From contig JAPLGL010000026.1 of assembly GCA_026390155.1 (NCBI GenBank), positions 1 to 63,467 of the forward strand: DNA of 63,467 nt, in the 5' to 3' direction. Below are positions 23,854-32,308 of this stretch, one piece after another (position 1 is the first letter of the stretch; each line of letters starts with the position of its first letter). This DNA is from Caldisericota bacterium (GTDB lineage: Bacteria > Caldisericota > Caldisericia > Cryosericales > Cryosericaceae). Under the pieces are notes generated by a model. That model did no database searches. It saw nothing but the letters and a program-made list of their open reading frames with translations, and was not told the DNA's origin. Made by a program: the position numbers and the translations under genes.

Positions 23854-24681
23854 ATGAAGCAGGACGTCCGGTATCTTCCCGTTCAGAAAGCACTTCAGGC
23901 GGTGCTTGCGACCGTTGCATTTCCGTGTGCTGTGAACGCTGAACTTCTGACCGGTGAAGACCGCTGTCTGATCTTTTCTCAGAACAGCAGCCTTCCGTTC
24001 GGAGCCGCATCGATCGTCAAGATTCCCCTCCTGGTCTGCGTTGCGCAACTGGTAGAACTGGGTGAACTGGCGTGGAACCGGCCCGTTTGTCTGACCGTCC
24101 CTGCCCCTCACGGGACGGGACTCCTTGAGCATCTGGATAACGCTCGCCCCTGGTCAGTCCAGGATCTGTGCGTGATGATGATGGGCGTGTCCGACAACAT
24201 GGCCTGCAACCAGCTTATAGAGGAGATTGGCATGGAGCGTCTGAACGCCATTCTGCGAGGGCTCGGGTATCAGGTGGCCACGATCAGGCGTCGGATGATG
24301 GATCGTGAGACACTCGTTCGAGGCGTCGACAATACTGTGACCGCTGAGGAGATCGCCGAGATGCTGGCGCAGATCCACATGCATCGCCTGATCTCGAACG
24401 CGATGAGCGAGCGCATCCTCGGGTATCTGCGCATGAATCAGCTGAGAGACCTGGTTGCCTGGCCTCTTCCTGGCAGCGCCGTCCTGGCGGGGAAGACCGG
24501 CGGCATGCCCGGCTCTCTGCTTGACGCAGAGCTGATTACTGTGTCGGATGGTCTAACCTACTCGCTGTGTGTTTTTGCGTCAGGTTTTGAACGGGCCGCC
24601 CGGGCGAAAGGCGTCATTGCTGAGGTTTCAGAGATAGTCTATGCCGCCGTTTCAGGTGGAAAGAACTCGAACCTTGGTTGA
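23854..24681 (+). CDS. Class A beta-lactamase-fold serine hydrolase
   Basis: A 275-residue protein with the three motifs of the penicillin-recognising fold: Ser53-Ile-Val-Lys56, Ser113-Asp-Asn115 and Lys214-Thr-Gly216. A Glu-containing loop (MDRETL) lies between the second and third motifs, as in class A enzymes. With this start there is no signal peptide, so it would be cytoplasmic, unusual for a beta-lactamase. The ribosome binding site is weak, and coupling to alr is likely. It may act on peptidoglycan fragments, an ester or an amide; resistance to beta-lactams is not implied. Confidence 0.82.
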   Translation: MKQDVRYLPVQKALQAVLATVAFPCAVNAELLTGEDRCLIFSQNSSLPFGAASIVKIPLLVCVAQLVELGELAWNRPVCLTVPAPHGTGLLEHLDNARPWSVQDLCVMMMGVSDNMACNQLIEEIGMERLNAILRGLGYQVATIRRRMMDRETLVRGVDNTVTAEEIAEMLAQIHMHRLISNAMSERILGYLRMNQLRDLVAWPLPGSAVLAGKTGGMPGSLLDAELITVSDGLTYSLCVFASGFERAARAKGVIAEVSEIVYAAVSGGKNSNLG

Positions 24682-24777
24682 CTGTTCAGAAGTGGTCACA
24701 GAAGATGACTGCGGATGGAGGCGAAGGAGAGCAACGCCGGCAGAGGGTTGTGGGTGCTGACCCGAGGCCGGGTCGGA

Positions 24778-25482
24778 CTAGATGCCGCCTCGCGTACTGA
24801 TGTGCAGCGAAGGGTAGTGCAAGCGCGTTCGTTCCGCAATGGTCTCGAGGTCCCATGGTTCAAATCCTCTGGCAGACATGAAGCCGGGGTCGAGCGTCTT
24901 GGTGAGAGCGAAGTTCTGGATGACGTAGGTCGATCCAGCGGGCAGTATGGAGGCGACAGCGTCGATATCTGCTTCGCTGAACAGCAGAGGCAGGACTGTC
25001 GTCCGGTATTCATGGACGATATCGCACTCAGCCAGGAGCCGTATCGAGTTTTCTGCGAGGGCAAGAGCATGAGAGTTGCCTGTTACCTCGGCGTATCGTG
25101 AGGGCGGAGCTTTCACGTCCATGGCAACATAGTCCAGAGACCTTGTCTCCAGGAGGTGCGCAAGCATCTCAGGGTTAGACCCGTTGGTGTCCAGCTTGAC
25201 GGCATAGCCGAGAGAGCGTATGCGTTCGACGAATTCGGCCAGATCTGCGTGAAGCGTCGGTTCTCCGCCGGTGATGCACACGCCGTCGAGCTTGCCCCTG
25301 CGCCGCTCGAGAAAGACGAAGAATGCCTCTTCGGTCAGTCGCGGCGTACCCTCGGTAGCGCTGACGAGCTCAGGGTTGTGGCAGTATGGGCATGCGAAGT
25401 TGCAGCCGACCGTAAACACAGAGGTGGCAAGTCTTCCCGGGAAGTCGCCGAGCGATAATGGTTCGTAGTGCGCCAGTCTCAT
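24778..25482 (-). CDS. nrdG: Anaerobic ribonucleotide reductase activating protein (radical SAM)
   Basis: A 234-residue radical-SAM protein. The cluster motif is CNFACPYC (Cys-x3-Cys-x2-Cys) in VFTVGCNFACPYCHNPEL, followed by GGEPTLHADL. It would use SAM and a 4Fe-4S cluster to place the glycyl radical on the reductase. GAGGAAGCGGAGAC precedes the ATG. It lies downstream of the separate glycyl-radical peptide gene but past a terminator, so its level may depend on read-through. The size and motifs fit the longer pyruvate-formate-lyase-activase-like type of NrdG. Confidence 0.9.
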   Translation of the reverse strand: MRLAHYEPLSLGDFPGRLATSVFTVGCNFACPYCHNPELVSATEGTPRLTEEAFFVFLERRRGKLDGVCITGGEPTLHADLAEFVERIRSLGYAVKLDTNGSNPEMLAHLLETRSLDYVAMDVKAPPSRYAEVTGNSHALALAENSIRLLAECDIVHEYRTTVLPLLFSEADIDAVASILPAGSTYVIQNFALTKTLDPGFMSARGFEPWDLETIAERTRLHYPSLHISTRGGI

Positions 25483-25525
25483 GTCTCCGCTTCCTCACGA
25501 GACGCCACTTCCAGCAGGGGGACAT

Positions 25526-25570
25526 GAAAAGGCCGCTGACGGACCATCGAGATTTCCGCAGTCAGCGGCG
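25526..25570 (-). terminator. Terminator between the glycyl-radical peptide gene and nrdG
   Basis: On the minus strand, GCCGCTGAC and GTCAGCGGC form a perfect 9-bp outer stem, with further partial pairing inside, followed by CCTTTTC. Confidence 0.7.
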
Positions 25571-25585
25571 TTTCATGCATCGTGA

Positions 25586-25783
25586 TCATTGTGCTGTGTT
25601 ATGCTGGGTTTTGGCCTCGAAGCACGTTCTGTCAGCCCACTCAGCCTTTTTTCCTTTGTTCCATTGGGAAACGGGCCTGAGATAGCCGACCACGCGGCTG
25701 TAGACTTCAGTTTTTGTACGCTTGAACACAGGCACGGTTGTCCCATTGTCCAGCAACAGGTCCCCATTGTCTAGTTCTTTCAC
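25586..25783 (-). CDS. Free-standing glycyl-radical tail of anaerobic ribonucleotide reductase
   Basis: A 65-residue protein with GTG start and an excellent ribosome binding site (GAGGAGGTGACAA). Residues 25-50 (TEVYSRVVGYLRPVSQWNKG and following) match the C-terminal glycyl-radical loop normally found at the end of NrdD; Gly33 is the predicted radical site. The nrdD chain encoded upstream at 27277-29328 lacks this segment. The peptide therefore likely supplies the glycyl radical in trans, in the way YfiD/GrcA can supply one to pyruvate formate-lyase, though here as the only copy visible. An unrelated 479-residue gene separates the two pieces. Confidence 0.85.
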   Translation of the reverse strand: MKELDNGDLLLDNGTTVPVFKRTKTEVYSRVVGYLRPVSQWNKGKKAEWADRTCFEAKTQHNTAQ

Positions 25784-25822
25784 TTGTCACCTCCTCTTAC
25801 TCAGTCAAGTATAGTCAAGACT

Positions 25823-27262
25823 TCAATTGGAAACAGTGACACTACCTGTCGCGACAAACGCATTCGTTCCTGACGGCAGCAAGACCCTGATTGCTCGCTT
25901 GTCAGCCGTCATACCCATCGCAACGACGTTGTCGCCCTTTGCGAGTACTGTTGTGGGGGTTCCACTGAGACTCTCGTCCAGGTAGACCTTGACAGACGTG
26001 GAGGCGGTCACTCTGGCGAATGGGACATATGTTGTCGATCCACGCGCTATTCTGGCATACCCCCCGTAGACCCAGCCCGTCTTCCCTTTTGCCTGACCGA
26101 GCCCCTTTCCCTGAATCCAGCCCTGACCGAGGGCCAGAGCTGTCCTTGTCTCCGTGGGCGCAGCCACTTCCAGGACCTTGCTGCCGATGGTAATGGGCTG
26201 GTCCCGGAACATGAGTCCCGTTTCGGTCGTGAGCGTCGCGCCGGGCTGGCTGCCAGCTGCAACGGGTGCACTGCCGCCCGTGAATTGATAAGCGAACAGC
26301 GATGGGGCAGTGCTCTTGACGACGAGCTTGGGGCTGCGGGAGCCCTCGATGTACTGCCATGTCTCATAGGTCAAGGGGGCGGTCTTGCCGTCCGAGCTCG
26401 TGCCCGAACCATAGATGCCGAGTTCGTAGACAAGAGTCTTTCCATCGGTTGTCCGTGAAGCGCCACGCACGAAGGGCTGGAGGATGCCCGTTGACGTGGG
26501 GGGCGGAGCTATGCTCGTGATCTTGCCGTCCTTGGTCCTGATGCCAAGGTACGTCCCCTTGGTATCCTGCATGGGGCCGAAGAACGTACCGTCGGCAAAC
26601 GTGACTCCCGTCGGGCCGAGGAAGGTGTGGGTGGTGTCGAAGCCAAGGCTCGAGGCGGCGATCGTCCAGATGCCGCCGGGAGAGACGATGAGGGCAGTCG
26701 ATCCGTCCAGAATTAGTCGCGTTGTCCGGTCGAACTGTTCCTTCGTCAGTGGAACCTGAGTCCAGAATGAGCCGTTTGTCGTCCCATCGTAGCCTATTGA
26801 GCTTACGGTGAGTTGCAGGAGTCGTGGAGTTGTCGTGGACGACCCCTCGACCAGCAGGATACCGCTCGAGGAACACAACAGCTTCGGTCCCATCTCTGCC
26901 TTGCCCTGACCGATGATCAGTTCCTGCTTGGACGCGAGTTTGCGCTCGACAACCTTGTACGAACCATCTGTCTCGCTGGTCACGTAGACCAGCTCACTTC
27001 CTGCAGGGTGCCAGTCGAAGGTGACAACTGTTCCCAACTTGGTCAGCTGTGTCTTGCGCCCCCCCACCCACTGCCAGAGGTCGCCCTTGTCCAGATAGAG
27101 GCCGACATCGCTCTTTGAGGGTTTTGTCGTACCTCCTGGAGTCGTTGACGGGGTACCGTTTGAATTCAGGTTGCGGGCGACGAGGAACACGGAAACGGCG
27201 AGAACCAGAACGGCGACGGCAAGGAGAATGGTTTTCTTCTTGGGACGACGGAATCCTCTCAT
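25823..27262 (-). CDS. Membrane-anchored extracytoplasmic protein, beta-rich
   Basis: A 479-residue protein with a basic N-terminus, one signal-anchor span (about residues 11-28) and a Ser/Thr/Pro/Gly-rich linker, then a large beta-rich domain with repeated short strands (for example DLWQWVGGRKTQL and TFDWHPAGSELVYVTSET), resembling a propeller-like fold. The C-terminal part (GKTGWVYGGYARI) resembles an SH3b-like bacterial domain. Function unknown. It lies 14 bp after nrdD and 39 bp before the glycyl-radical peptide gene, and is probably co-transcribed with both. Confidence 0.75.
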   Translation of the reverse strand: MRGFRRPKKKTILLAVAVLVLAVSVFLVARNLNSNGTPSTTPGGTTKPSKSDVGLYLDKGDLWQWVGGRKTQLTKLGTVVTFDWHPAGSELVYVTSETDGSYKVVERKLASKQELIIGQGKAEMGPKLLCSSSGILLVEGSSTTTPRLLQLTVSSIGYDGTTNGSFWTQVPLTKEQFDRTTRLILDGSTALIVSPGGIWTIAASSLGFDTTHTFLGPTGVTFADGTFFGPMQDTKGTYLGIRTKDGKITSIAPPPTSTGILQPFVRGASRTTDGKTLVYELGIYGSGTSSDGKTAPLTYETWQYIEGSRSPKLVVKSTAPSLFAYQFTGGSAPVAAGSQPGATLTTETGLMFRDQPITIGSKVLEVAAPTETRTALALGQGWIQGKGLGQAKGKTGWVYGGYARIARGSTTYVPFARVTASTSVKVYLDESLSGTPTTVLAKGDNVVAMGMTADKRAIRVLLPSGTNAFVATGSVTVSN

Positions 27263-27276
27263 TTGACAAACACCTC

Positions 27277-29328
27277 CTAGCCTTCAGGACGGGTTGCGAA
27301 CGTTATGTCTCCAGAGACAGAGCCCACGGCCATCTTCTGAGCATCGAAGGCGAGCTCTTCGTCGCACTTTGGGCAGAATGGATGGTTGCCTGCGATGTAC
27401 CCATGTTTGGGACAGATAGAAAACGTGGGCGTCAGTGTGAAGTACGGCAGTCGGTAGCTGTTTGTGACTGCGCGCACCAGCTGCTTGGCCTGATCTGCGC
27501 TTTCCAGCCGTTCGCCGAGGAAGAGGTGGACGACCGTGCCCCCCGTATACTTGACCTGAAGAGGGTCCTGGATGTCAAGTGCCTCGAACGGGTCGGTCGT
27601 GAATGCGACGGGCAACTGCGTGGAGTTTGTATAGTAGGGATCAGCGCCGTTTCTCACAGCCTCTTCGTTTGCCACGAGGATATTCGGGTACAGAGCCTTG
27701 TCCTGCTTGGCCAGCACATAGGTTGCCGATTCGGCTGGAGTTGCTTCAAGGTTGTAGAGCTGGCCGCTTTCATGCTGGAACTCCTCGAGCTTACTCAGCA
27801 TGAAATCCATGACCTCGAGCGCAAGACGCCGTCCATCGGACTCGGCAATCGTGACGCCAGCGAAATTGAGAAGAAGTTCGTTCATGCCGTTGATGCCGAT
27901 CGTGTTGAAGTGGTTGGCCCAGTAGGACCCGTTGCACTGTTTGACTGCATCAAGGTAGTGACGGGAATATGGATAGAGTCCTGCCGCTGTCAGGTTTTCG
28001 ATGATCTTGCGCTTGATCTCGAGCGACGTGCGAGCAATGTCCATGATGTGGGACAGGCGATCGAACAGCTCGTCCTTGCTGTGAGACAGGTATCCGATAC
28101 GCGGAAGGTCAATGGTGACGACGCCGATGGAGCCTGTAAGAGGGTTGGACGCAAACAAGCCTCCGCCCCTCTTCTTCAGCTCGCGCGTGTCGAGTCTCAG
28201 ACGGCAGCACATCGAGCGGGCATCGTCCGGGTTCATGTCGCTGTTGACGAAGTTGCTCCAGTACGGGATGCCGAACTTGGCAGTCATCTCGAAGATGGGG
28301 TCATAGACAGGGTTCTGCCAGTCGAAATCCCTGGTAATGTTGTACGTGGGGATGGGGAACGAGAAGACGCGACCCTTGGCATCGCCCGCGAGCATGACTT
28401 CAGCGAATGCACGGTTAAACATGTCCATCTCCGGCTGAAAGTCTGCATAAGTCTCAGTAATGGGCTTTCCACCGATGATGGCTTCTTCGCCGGCTGTGGC
28501 GCCATGCGGGTGCAGGTCGAGGGTGATGTTGCTGAACGGGGATTGAAAGCCCGAGCGTGTGGGGACATTCATGTTGAACACGAATTCCTGAACGGCCTGC
28601 TTGACCTCGTCATAGCGAAGGTGATCGTAGCGGATGAAGGGCGCAAGGTATGTGTCGACCGAGCTGAATGCCTGCGCGCCAGCGGCCTCGCCCTGCATGG
28701 TGAAGATGAAGTTGACCATCTGTCCCAACGCCGACCGGAAATGCTTGGCCGGCTTGCTTTCGACCTTGCCGTACACTCCTCCGAGTCCCCTCATGAGAAG
28801 ATCCTTGAGGTCCCAGCCAACACAGTAGGCAGCCAGGTACCCCAGATCGTGTACGTACATGTCACCGTTCACGTGAGCGTCCCGCACTTCCGGCGGATAG
28901 ACCTCATTCAGCCAGTAGCGACTTACAACGCTTGTTGCAAGGTGCATATTGAGCCCCTGAAGGGAGTAGCTCGTGTTGGAGTTTTCGTTGACACGCCAGT
29001 CCAGTTTCTCCAGGTACTTCTGAATGGTCGCGCGCGGGTCTAGAAGCGTCTTGAGGTCACGCAGCTTTCGGTGCTGCTCGCGGTACAGGATGTACGCCTT
29101 GGCTGTCTTATGATGGCGTGACTCCATGAGCGTCTGCTCGACGAGGTCCTGAATCTGCTCGACTGTAGCGATGTCGTCAGGGATCTGGGCGACGATAATG
29201 CGCGTCAGGCGATCCGGTTCGGTCTCATCAAGCTCATTTGTAGCCTTGCCTGCCTTTGCGATGGCGATGCGGATCTTAGCCTGGTCGAAGGATACTTTCT
29301 CACCCGTGCGCTTGATGACGTATCGCAT
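27277..29328 (-). CDS. nrdD: Anaerobic ribonucleoside-triphosphate reductase, catalytic chain without glycyl-radical tail
   Basis: A 683-residue class III reductase reducing ribonucleotides to deoxyribonucleotides without oxygen. An ATP-cone (residues about 1-90) is followed by the NRDD barrel with CCRLRLDTRELKKRGGG and NPLTGSIGVVTIDLPRIGYLS. The zinc module CPKHGYIAGNHPFCPKC is present near the end. The chain then stops with TFATRPEG instead of continuing to the glycyl-radical loop; that loop is the separate gene at 25586. The antisense frame is open for 664 codons, but this is an artefact of codon use. The start has only a weak GGGGG site. Confidence 0.93.
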   Translation of the reverse strand: MRYVIKRTGEKVSFDQAKIRIAIAKAGKATNELDETEPDRLTRIIVAQIPDDIATVEQIQDLVEQTLMESRHHKTAKAYILYREQHRKLRDLKTLLDPRATIQKYLEKLDWRVNENSNTSYSLQGLNMHLATSVVSRYWLNEVYPPEVRDAHVNGDMYVHDLGYLAAYCVGWDLKDLLMRGLGGVYGKVESKPAKHFRSALGQMVNFIFTMQGEAAGAQAFSSVDTYLAPFIRYDHLRYDEVKQAVQEFVFNMNVPTRSGFQSPFSNITLDLHPHGATAGEEAIIGGKPITETYADFQPEMDMFNRAFAEVMLAGDAKGRVFSFPIPTYNITRDFDWQNPVYDPIFEMTAKFGIPYWSNFVNSDMNPDDARSMCCRLRLDTRELKKRGGGLFASNPLTGSIGVVTIDLPRIGYLSHSKDELFDRLSHIMDIARTSLEIKRKIIENLTAAGLYPYSRHYLDAVKQCNGSYWANHFNTIGINGMNELLLNFAGVTIAESDGRRLALEVMDFMLSKLEEFQHESGQLYNLEATPAESATYVLAKQDKALYPNILVANEEAVRNGADPYYTNSTQLPVAFTTDPFEALDIQDPLQVKYTGGTVVHLFLGERLESADQAKQLVRAVTNSYRLPYFTLTPTFSICPKHGYIAGNHPFCPKCDEELAFDAQKMAVGSVSGDITFATRPEG

Positions 29329-29415
29329 ACGTATTGCCCCCAGTTACTGCTAATGGTCTTGACCCATTGTACGCCGGATACTTCGAACTGCTGCGCCCTC
29401 ATCAGGCACGCGATT

Positions 29416-29443
29416 ATTCTACGATGGTGTGAGAGTGCGTCAA
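29416..29443 (-). promoter_or_regulatory. Promoter of the nrdD operon
   Basis: Minus-strand TTGACG and TAGAAT are spaced 16 bp apart, giving a leader of about 80 nt. No convincing NrdR boxes were seen. Confidence 0.6.
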
Positions 29444-29520
29444 GTATTGTGAAGATGCGGCCTGGGGGCTTGACAAAACCAGAATAGCTGTCAGGGGGAG
29501 GATATTCCGTTCTGGATTGC

Positions 29521-31068
29521 CTACTTGAGTGTGATGATGTGCAAATGGGAGAGCCGCTTGTTCTCGATCTCGGTCTTGACGGCGGCGATGAGGCTCTTGT
29601 ATGTGTCCCGGGATGCGAGTGCCTGCTGGGGCTGAACGTCCTGATTGGAGTAGCGGGCCAGATAGAACGCTGTCACGAGGAGGTCCAGACAGGATGCGAC
29701 GGGTTCGGACCGTTGACGAGCCCGTATCACCAGCTCTTCAGGGGTCTCGCCACGGGCGAGAGAGAGATCAAGGTCCTGAAGGGAGGCAATTCCCATGTAG
29801 AAGAGAGCGATGACAGCTTCGCGGGGGTTTGCGACCAGCAGCGATTCGTCCAATGATGCCATCCGACGAATGGAGGCGGCAACGCGCTTTCGCTCCTGGG
29901 AGTCGGTGATGCTGCGCAGAAAACCGAAGCGAGTCTCGAATGCGGCCGTCGAAAGGATGAGGACGACGGTCACAACCATGGCGACGGCAGCCACGGTAGT
30001 AATGACGGCGATGACAGCCTGGAGCCAGGCAGGCACAGCGCGTGTCACCTCGAGGAGTGCCTGGGCAGTTGCGGCAGGCTGTTTTGCGCGGGCAAGATCA
30101 CCGATCTTGCCCAGCTGCTCGTACAGCTTGGCCAGCGCTCCTCCTCGCGGCAGCTGCCAGCTGGAAGCCAGGATGACCACTGCGATGGCGCCACCGAGAA
30201 TGAGCAGCGCGGGGGTCAGCATGCGCAGAACATGAGAGACCGGGCTGTGGGTCAGCAGCATGAGAAGGATGAGACCAAGAACCAGTGTCAGCAATCCGAG
30301 GACAAGGGGCGCGGCCCACGGCAGTATCGTGCGTTCAAGGACGCGCAGCCACAGCTGGAGCATCGGGGCGACGTAGCGGACGGGGGTCTTCGACGGCAGC
30401 TGTCCATCGGTCACCTGGCCCGGTTGTTGAGGTGGTTGAGGCTGTACGAGCGCCGGTGCCTGTGGAAAGAGAGCATGCTGTACGAACGTCGTCAGCGGGC
30501 CCTGGGCGGGAGAGCGGGCGACAGGAGAGGCCCCGGCGATGACGACCAGCAGGAGAAGACTGATCATTATGGGGAGAAGAGGACGGAGGCCTTCGGCACG
30601 AGGGGCCTCGCGGCGGTTGGCCAGCAGGCCGGCCGCGGCCAGGACCGCCAGTCCGGCAGGTGCGATCCATGCAGAGCCCTGACCGGTAAGTGCCGCGCCG
30701 ACGGCCAGCCACACGGCCAGTGATGCGGTCTGCCGTGGAAAGCCGCGTGACGTGACCAGCACACACGCGGCAGCCGTGAGTCCAGCGAAGATGGCCGCCA
30801 GTGCGACGGAGGCAAACACTAGATCGAAACGGAGCGAGCGCAGTGTGAGAGCCAGAAGGGTGGCCAGTTCACCGGTTGCCGCGCCCCAGGCAAGCCAGGT
30901 TGGCCAGACGCGCCGTGAGAGCACTGCGCAGGCGAGAGCCGCACATGGCAGGGCCGCCCACCAGACGGGGACGGTAGTGCGAGTGAACCACCACACGAGC
31001 ACACCGGCCACAGCCGCGACGGCGAATCGTTCCGGAAGGTGTTGAAGATACGAGCGTGACTCGTTCAC
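29521..31068 (-). CDS. DUF4129-type membrane protein, copy A
   Basis: A 515-residue protein with about ten spans in two blocks, an extracytoplasmic stretch (about residues 225-290), and a C-terminal cytoplasmic DUF4129-like domain: SIRRMASLDESLLVANPREA, then LARGETPEELVIRARQ and AFYLARYSNQDV. GTG 31068 is chosen because it follows the DUF58-A stop by 1 bp with GGGGG upstream; the open frame beyond is the antisense of DUF58-A. It is the last gene of the cluster. In related operons such proteins accompany a MoxR ATPase and a DUF58 protein and often a transglutaminase, which is absent here. Confidence 0.8.
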   Translation of the reverse strand: MNESRSYLQHLPERFAVAAVAGVLVWWFTRTTVPVWWAALPCAALACAVLSRRVWPTWLAWGAATGELATLLALTLRSLRFDLVFASVALAAIFAGLTAAACVLVTSRGFPRQTASLAVWLAVGAALTGQGSAWIAPAGLAVLAAAGLLANRREAPRAEGLRPLLPIMISLLLLVVIAGASPVARSPAQGPLTTFVQHALFPQAPALVQPQPPQQPGQVTDGQLPSKTPVRYVAPMLQLWLRVLERTILPWAAPLVLGLLTLVLGLILLMLLTHSPVSHVLRMLTPALLILGGAIAVVILASSWQLPRGGALAKLYEQLGKIGDLARAKQPAATAQALLEVTRAVPAWLQAVIAVITTVAAVAMVVTVVLILSTAAFETRFGFLRSITDSQERKRVAASIRRMASLDESLLVANPREAVIALFYMGIASLQDLDLSLARGETPEELVIRARQRSEPVASCLDLLVTAFYLARYSNQDVQPQQALASRDTYKSLIAAVKTEIENKRLSHLHIITLK

Positions 31069-31069
31069 G

Positions 31070-32308
31070 TCAAACCCCCGACAGGACGCCGAGTGTGTCG
31101 TTGAGGCCGATGATGGAAAGGTCGACACCTGCGTCGCGGAGGATCTTCTGGGCTGACCGCAGGCGCTCGATCTGCACATAGTCCTGCATGAAATAGGGAG
31201 TCTTGTGCTCGCCGTAGTGTCGGAAACTCCCCTGTGGAAACAGAGCGATGGACAACCTGGAGAACTGCGCACGCATCCGGAGCAGCTTCCCAATCTCGTT
31301 CTCGGTCATTTCCTGCTGGACGAGAAACAGCTGCGAACGTGGTGGAATGGCGAACCTTCGGGTCTGCAGGTAGTCCAGGAAGACGGCTCTTGCTGCATCG
31401 GGCTCGATGACCGACTGGGCACGTGCGAGGAGAGACAGGCACTTAACCAGATGAGCACCCCCGTTTCCAAAGCCGCTGCTCAGCTGCTTCTTCCCCAGAA
31501 CGATGAGTCCAAATGGCAGATGGGCATCGTTGGCGTAGTTGGCAATAGAGCCAGCGACCATTGACAAAAAGTCTTCGAACGCGTCAGTATCAAAGATCGG
31601 CGTGTGGCGGAGCGTCAGATTGAGAAGAATGACGACGGTCTTGGATGCGCTTGGGCTGAAGTCCTTCGCACAAAGTGCCCCTGAATGTGCGGTCGCTTTC
31701 CAGTGGATGCGGTTCATGGGGTCGTTTGCATACGGGTGGATCCCCGTGAGCTGGCTCGTGTCATAGTTCGGGGCAAAACGCACACGCTGGCCGTCGAGTG
31801 GAGACGTAAGAGCGATGCGCAGCCGGGGAAAGGAGAGTAGCCGGGGAAAGACGGTGACACGCTGTGGACTGGAAAATGCGCGGGACAGCGAGAACACCCC
31901 GAGAGGGTCCTGTATGGTTACGATTGCATCGCCTATCTGATACTCTCCCCGCCGATTGGCTTCGAAGAAAACCATCAACCCCAGGTGAGCGCGTCGCTCA
32001 TGCTTCTTGACCAGGTATGGTGGCAGACATAGTGAGACATCACATTGCAGTGGGTTCCGGTTCCCAATGCCAGTCAGGCTGACACTGACCATGTCCGGTT
32101 TGCCCATCATCACGAGGTGGCGCTTGACGACGACCGAGACGCCGGTCGCATCGAGGCAGCGCATCATGGCAACAGGCAGCACGATGCTGTAAAGGATCGC
32201 AGCACATGCGGCGAAGAACAGTGCGTGACTACCCAGCACAAGCCACAGCACAGCCAAGCCGGCCCCGAGAGTCAGGCCGCGCGAAGCGGTGCCGAGGTAC
32301 CGCTTCAT
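31070..32308 (-). CDS. DUF58 protein, copy A
   Basis: A 412-residue protein with two N-terminal spans (about 10-50), a beta-rich extracytoplasmic-like stretch, and the DUF58 core SPLDGQRVRFAPNYDTSQLT followed by NRIHWKATAH and the strand KTVVILLNLTL of a VWA-like fold. DUF58 proteins work with MoxR ATPases, probably as VWA-type partners in assembling or activating membrane complexes. Its start overlaps the MoxR stop by 4 bp. Confidence 0.88.
   Translation of the reverse strand: MKRYLGTASRGLTLGAGLAVLWLVLGSHALFFAACAAILYSIVLPVAMMRCLDATGVSVVVKRHLVMMGKPDMVSVSLTGIGNRNPLQCDVSLCLPPYLVKKHERRAHLGLMVFFEANRRGEYQIGDAIVTIQDPLGVFSLSRAFSSPQRVTVFPRLLSFPRLRIALTSPLDGQRVRFAPNYDTSQLTGIHPYANDPMNRIHWKATAHSGALCAKDFSPSASKTVVILLNLTLRHTPIFDTDAFEDFLSMVAGSIANYANDAHLPFGLIVLGKKQLSSGFGNGGAHLVKCLSLLARAQSVIEPDAARAVFLDYLQTRRFAIPPRSQLFLVQQEMTENEIGKLLRMRAQFSRLSIALFPQGSFRHYGEHKTPYFMQDYVQIERLRSAQKILRDAGVDLSIIGLNDTLGVLSGV

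Noticed and set aside
27049-29043. 664-codon open frame antisense to nrdD
   Set aside because: It is the mirror of a well-supported nrdD gene; long antisense frames are expected from this codon use. It has no ribosome binding site and no recognised domain.
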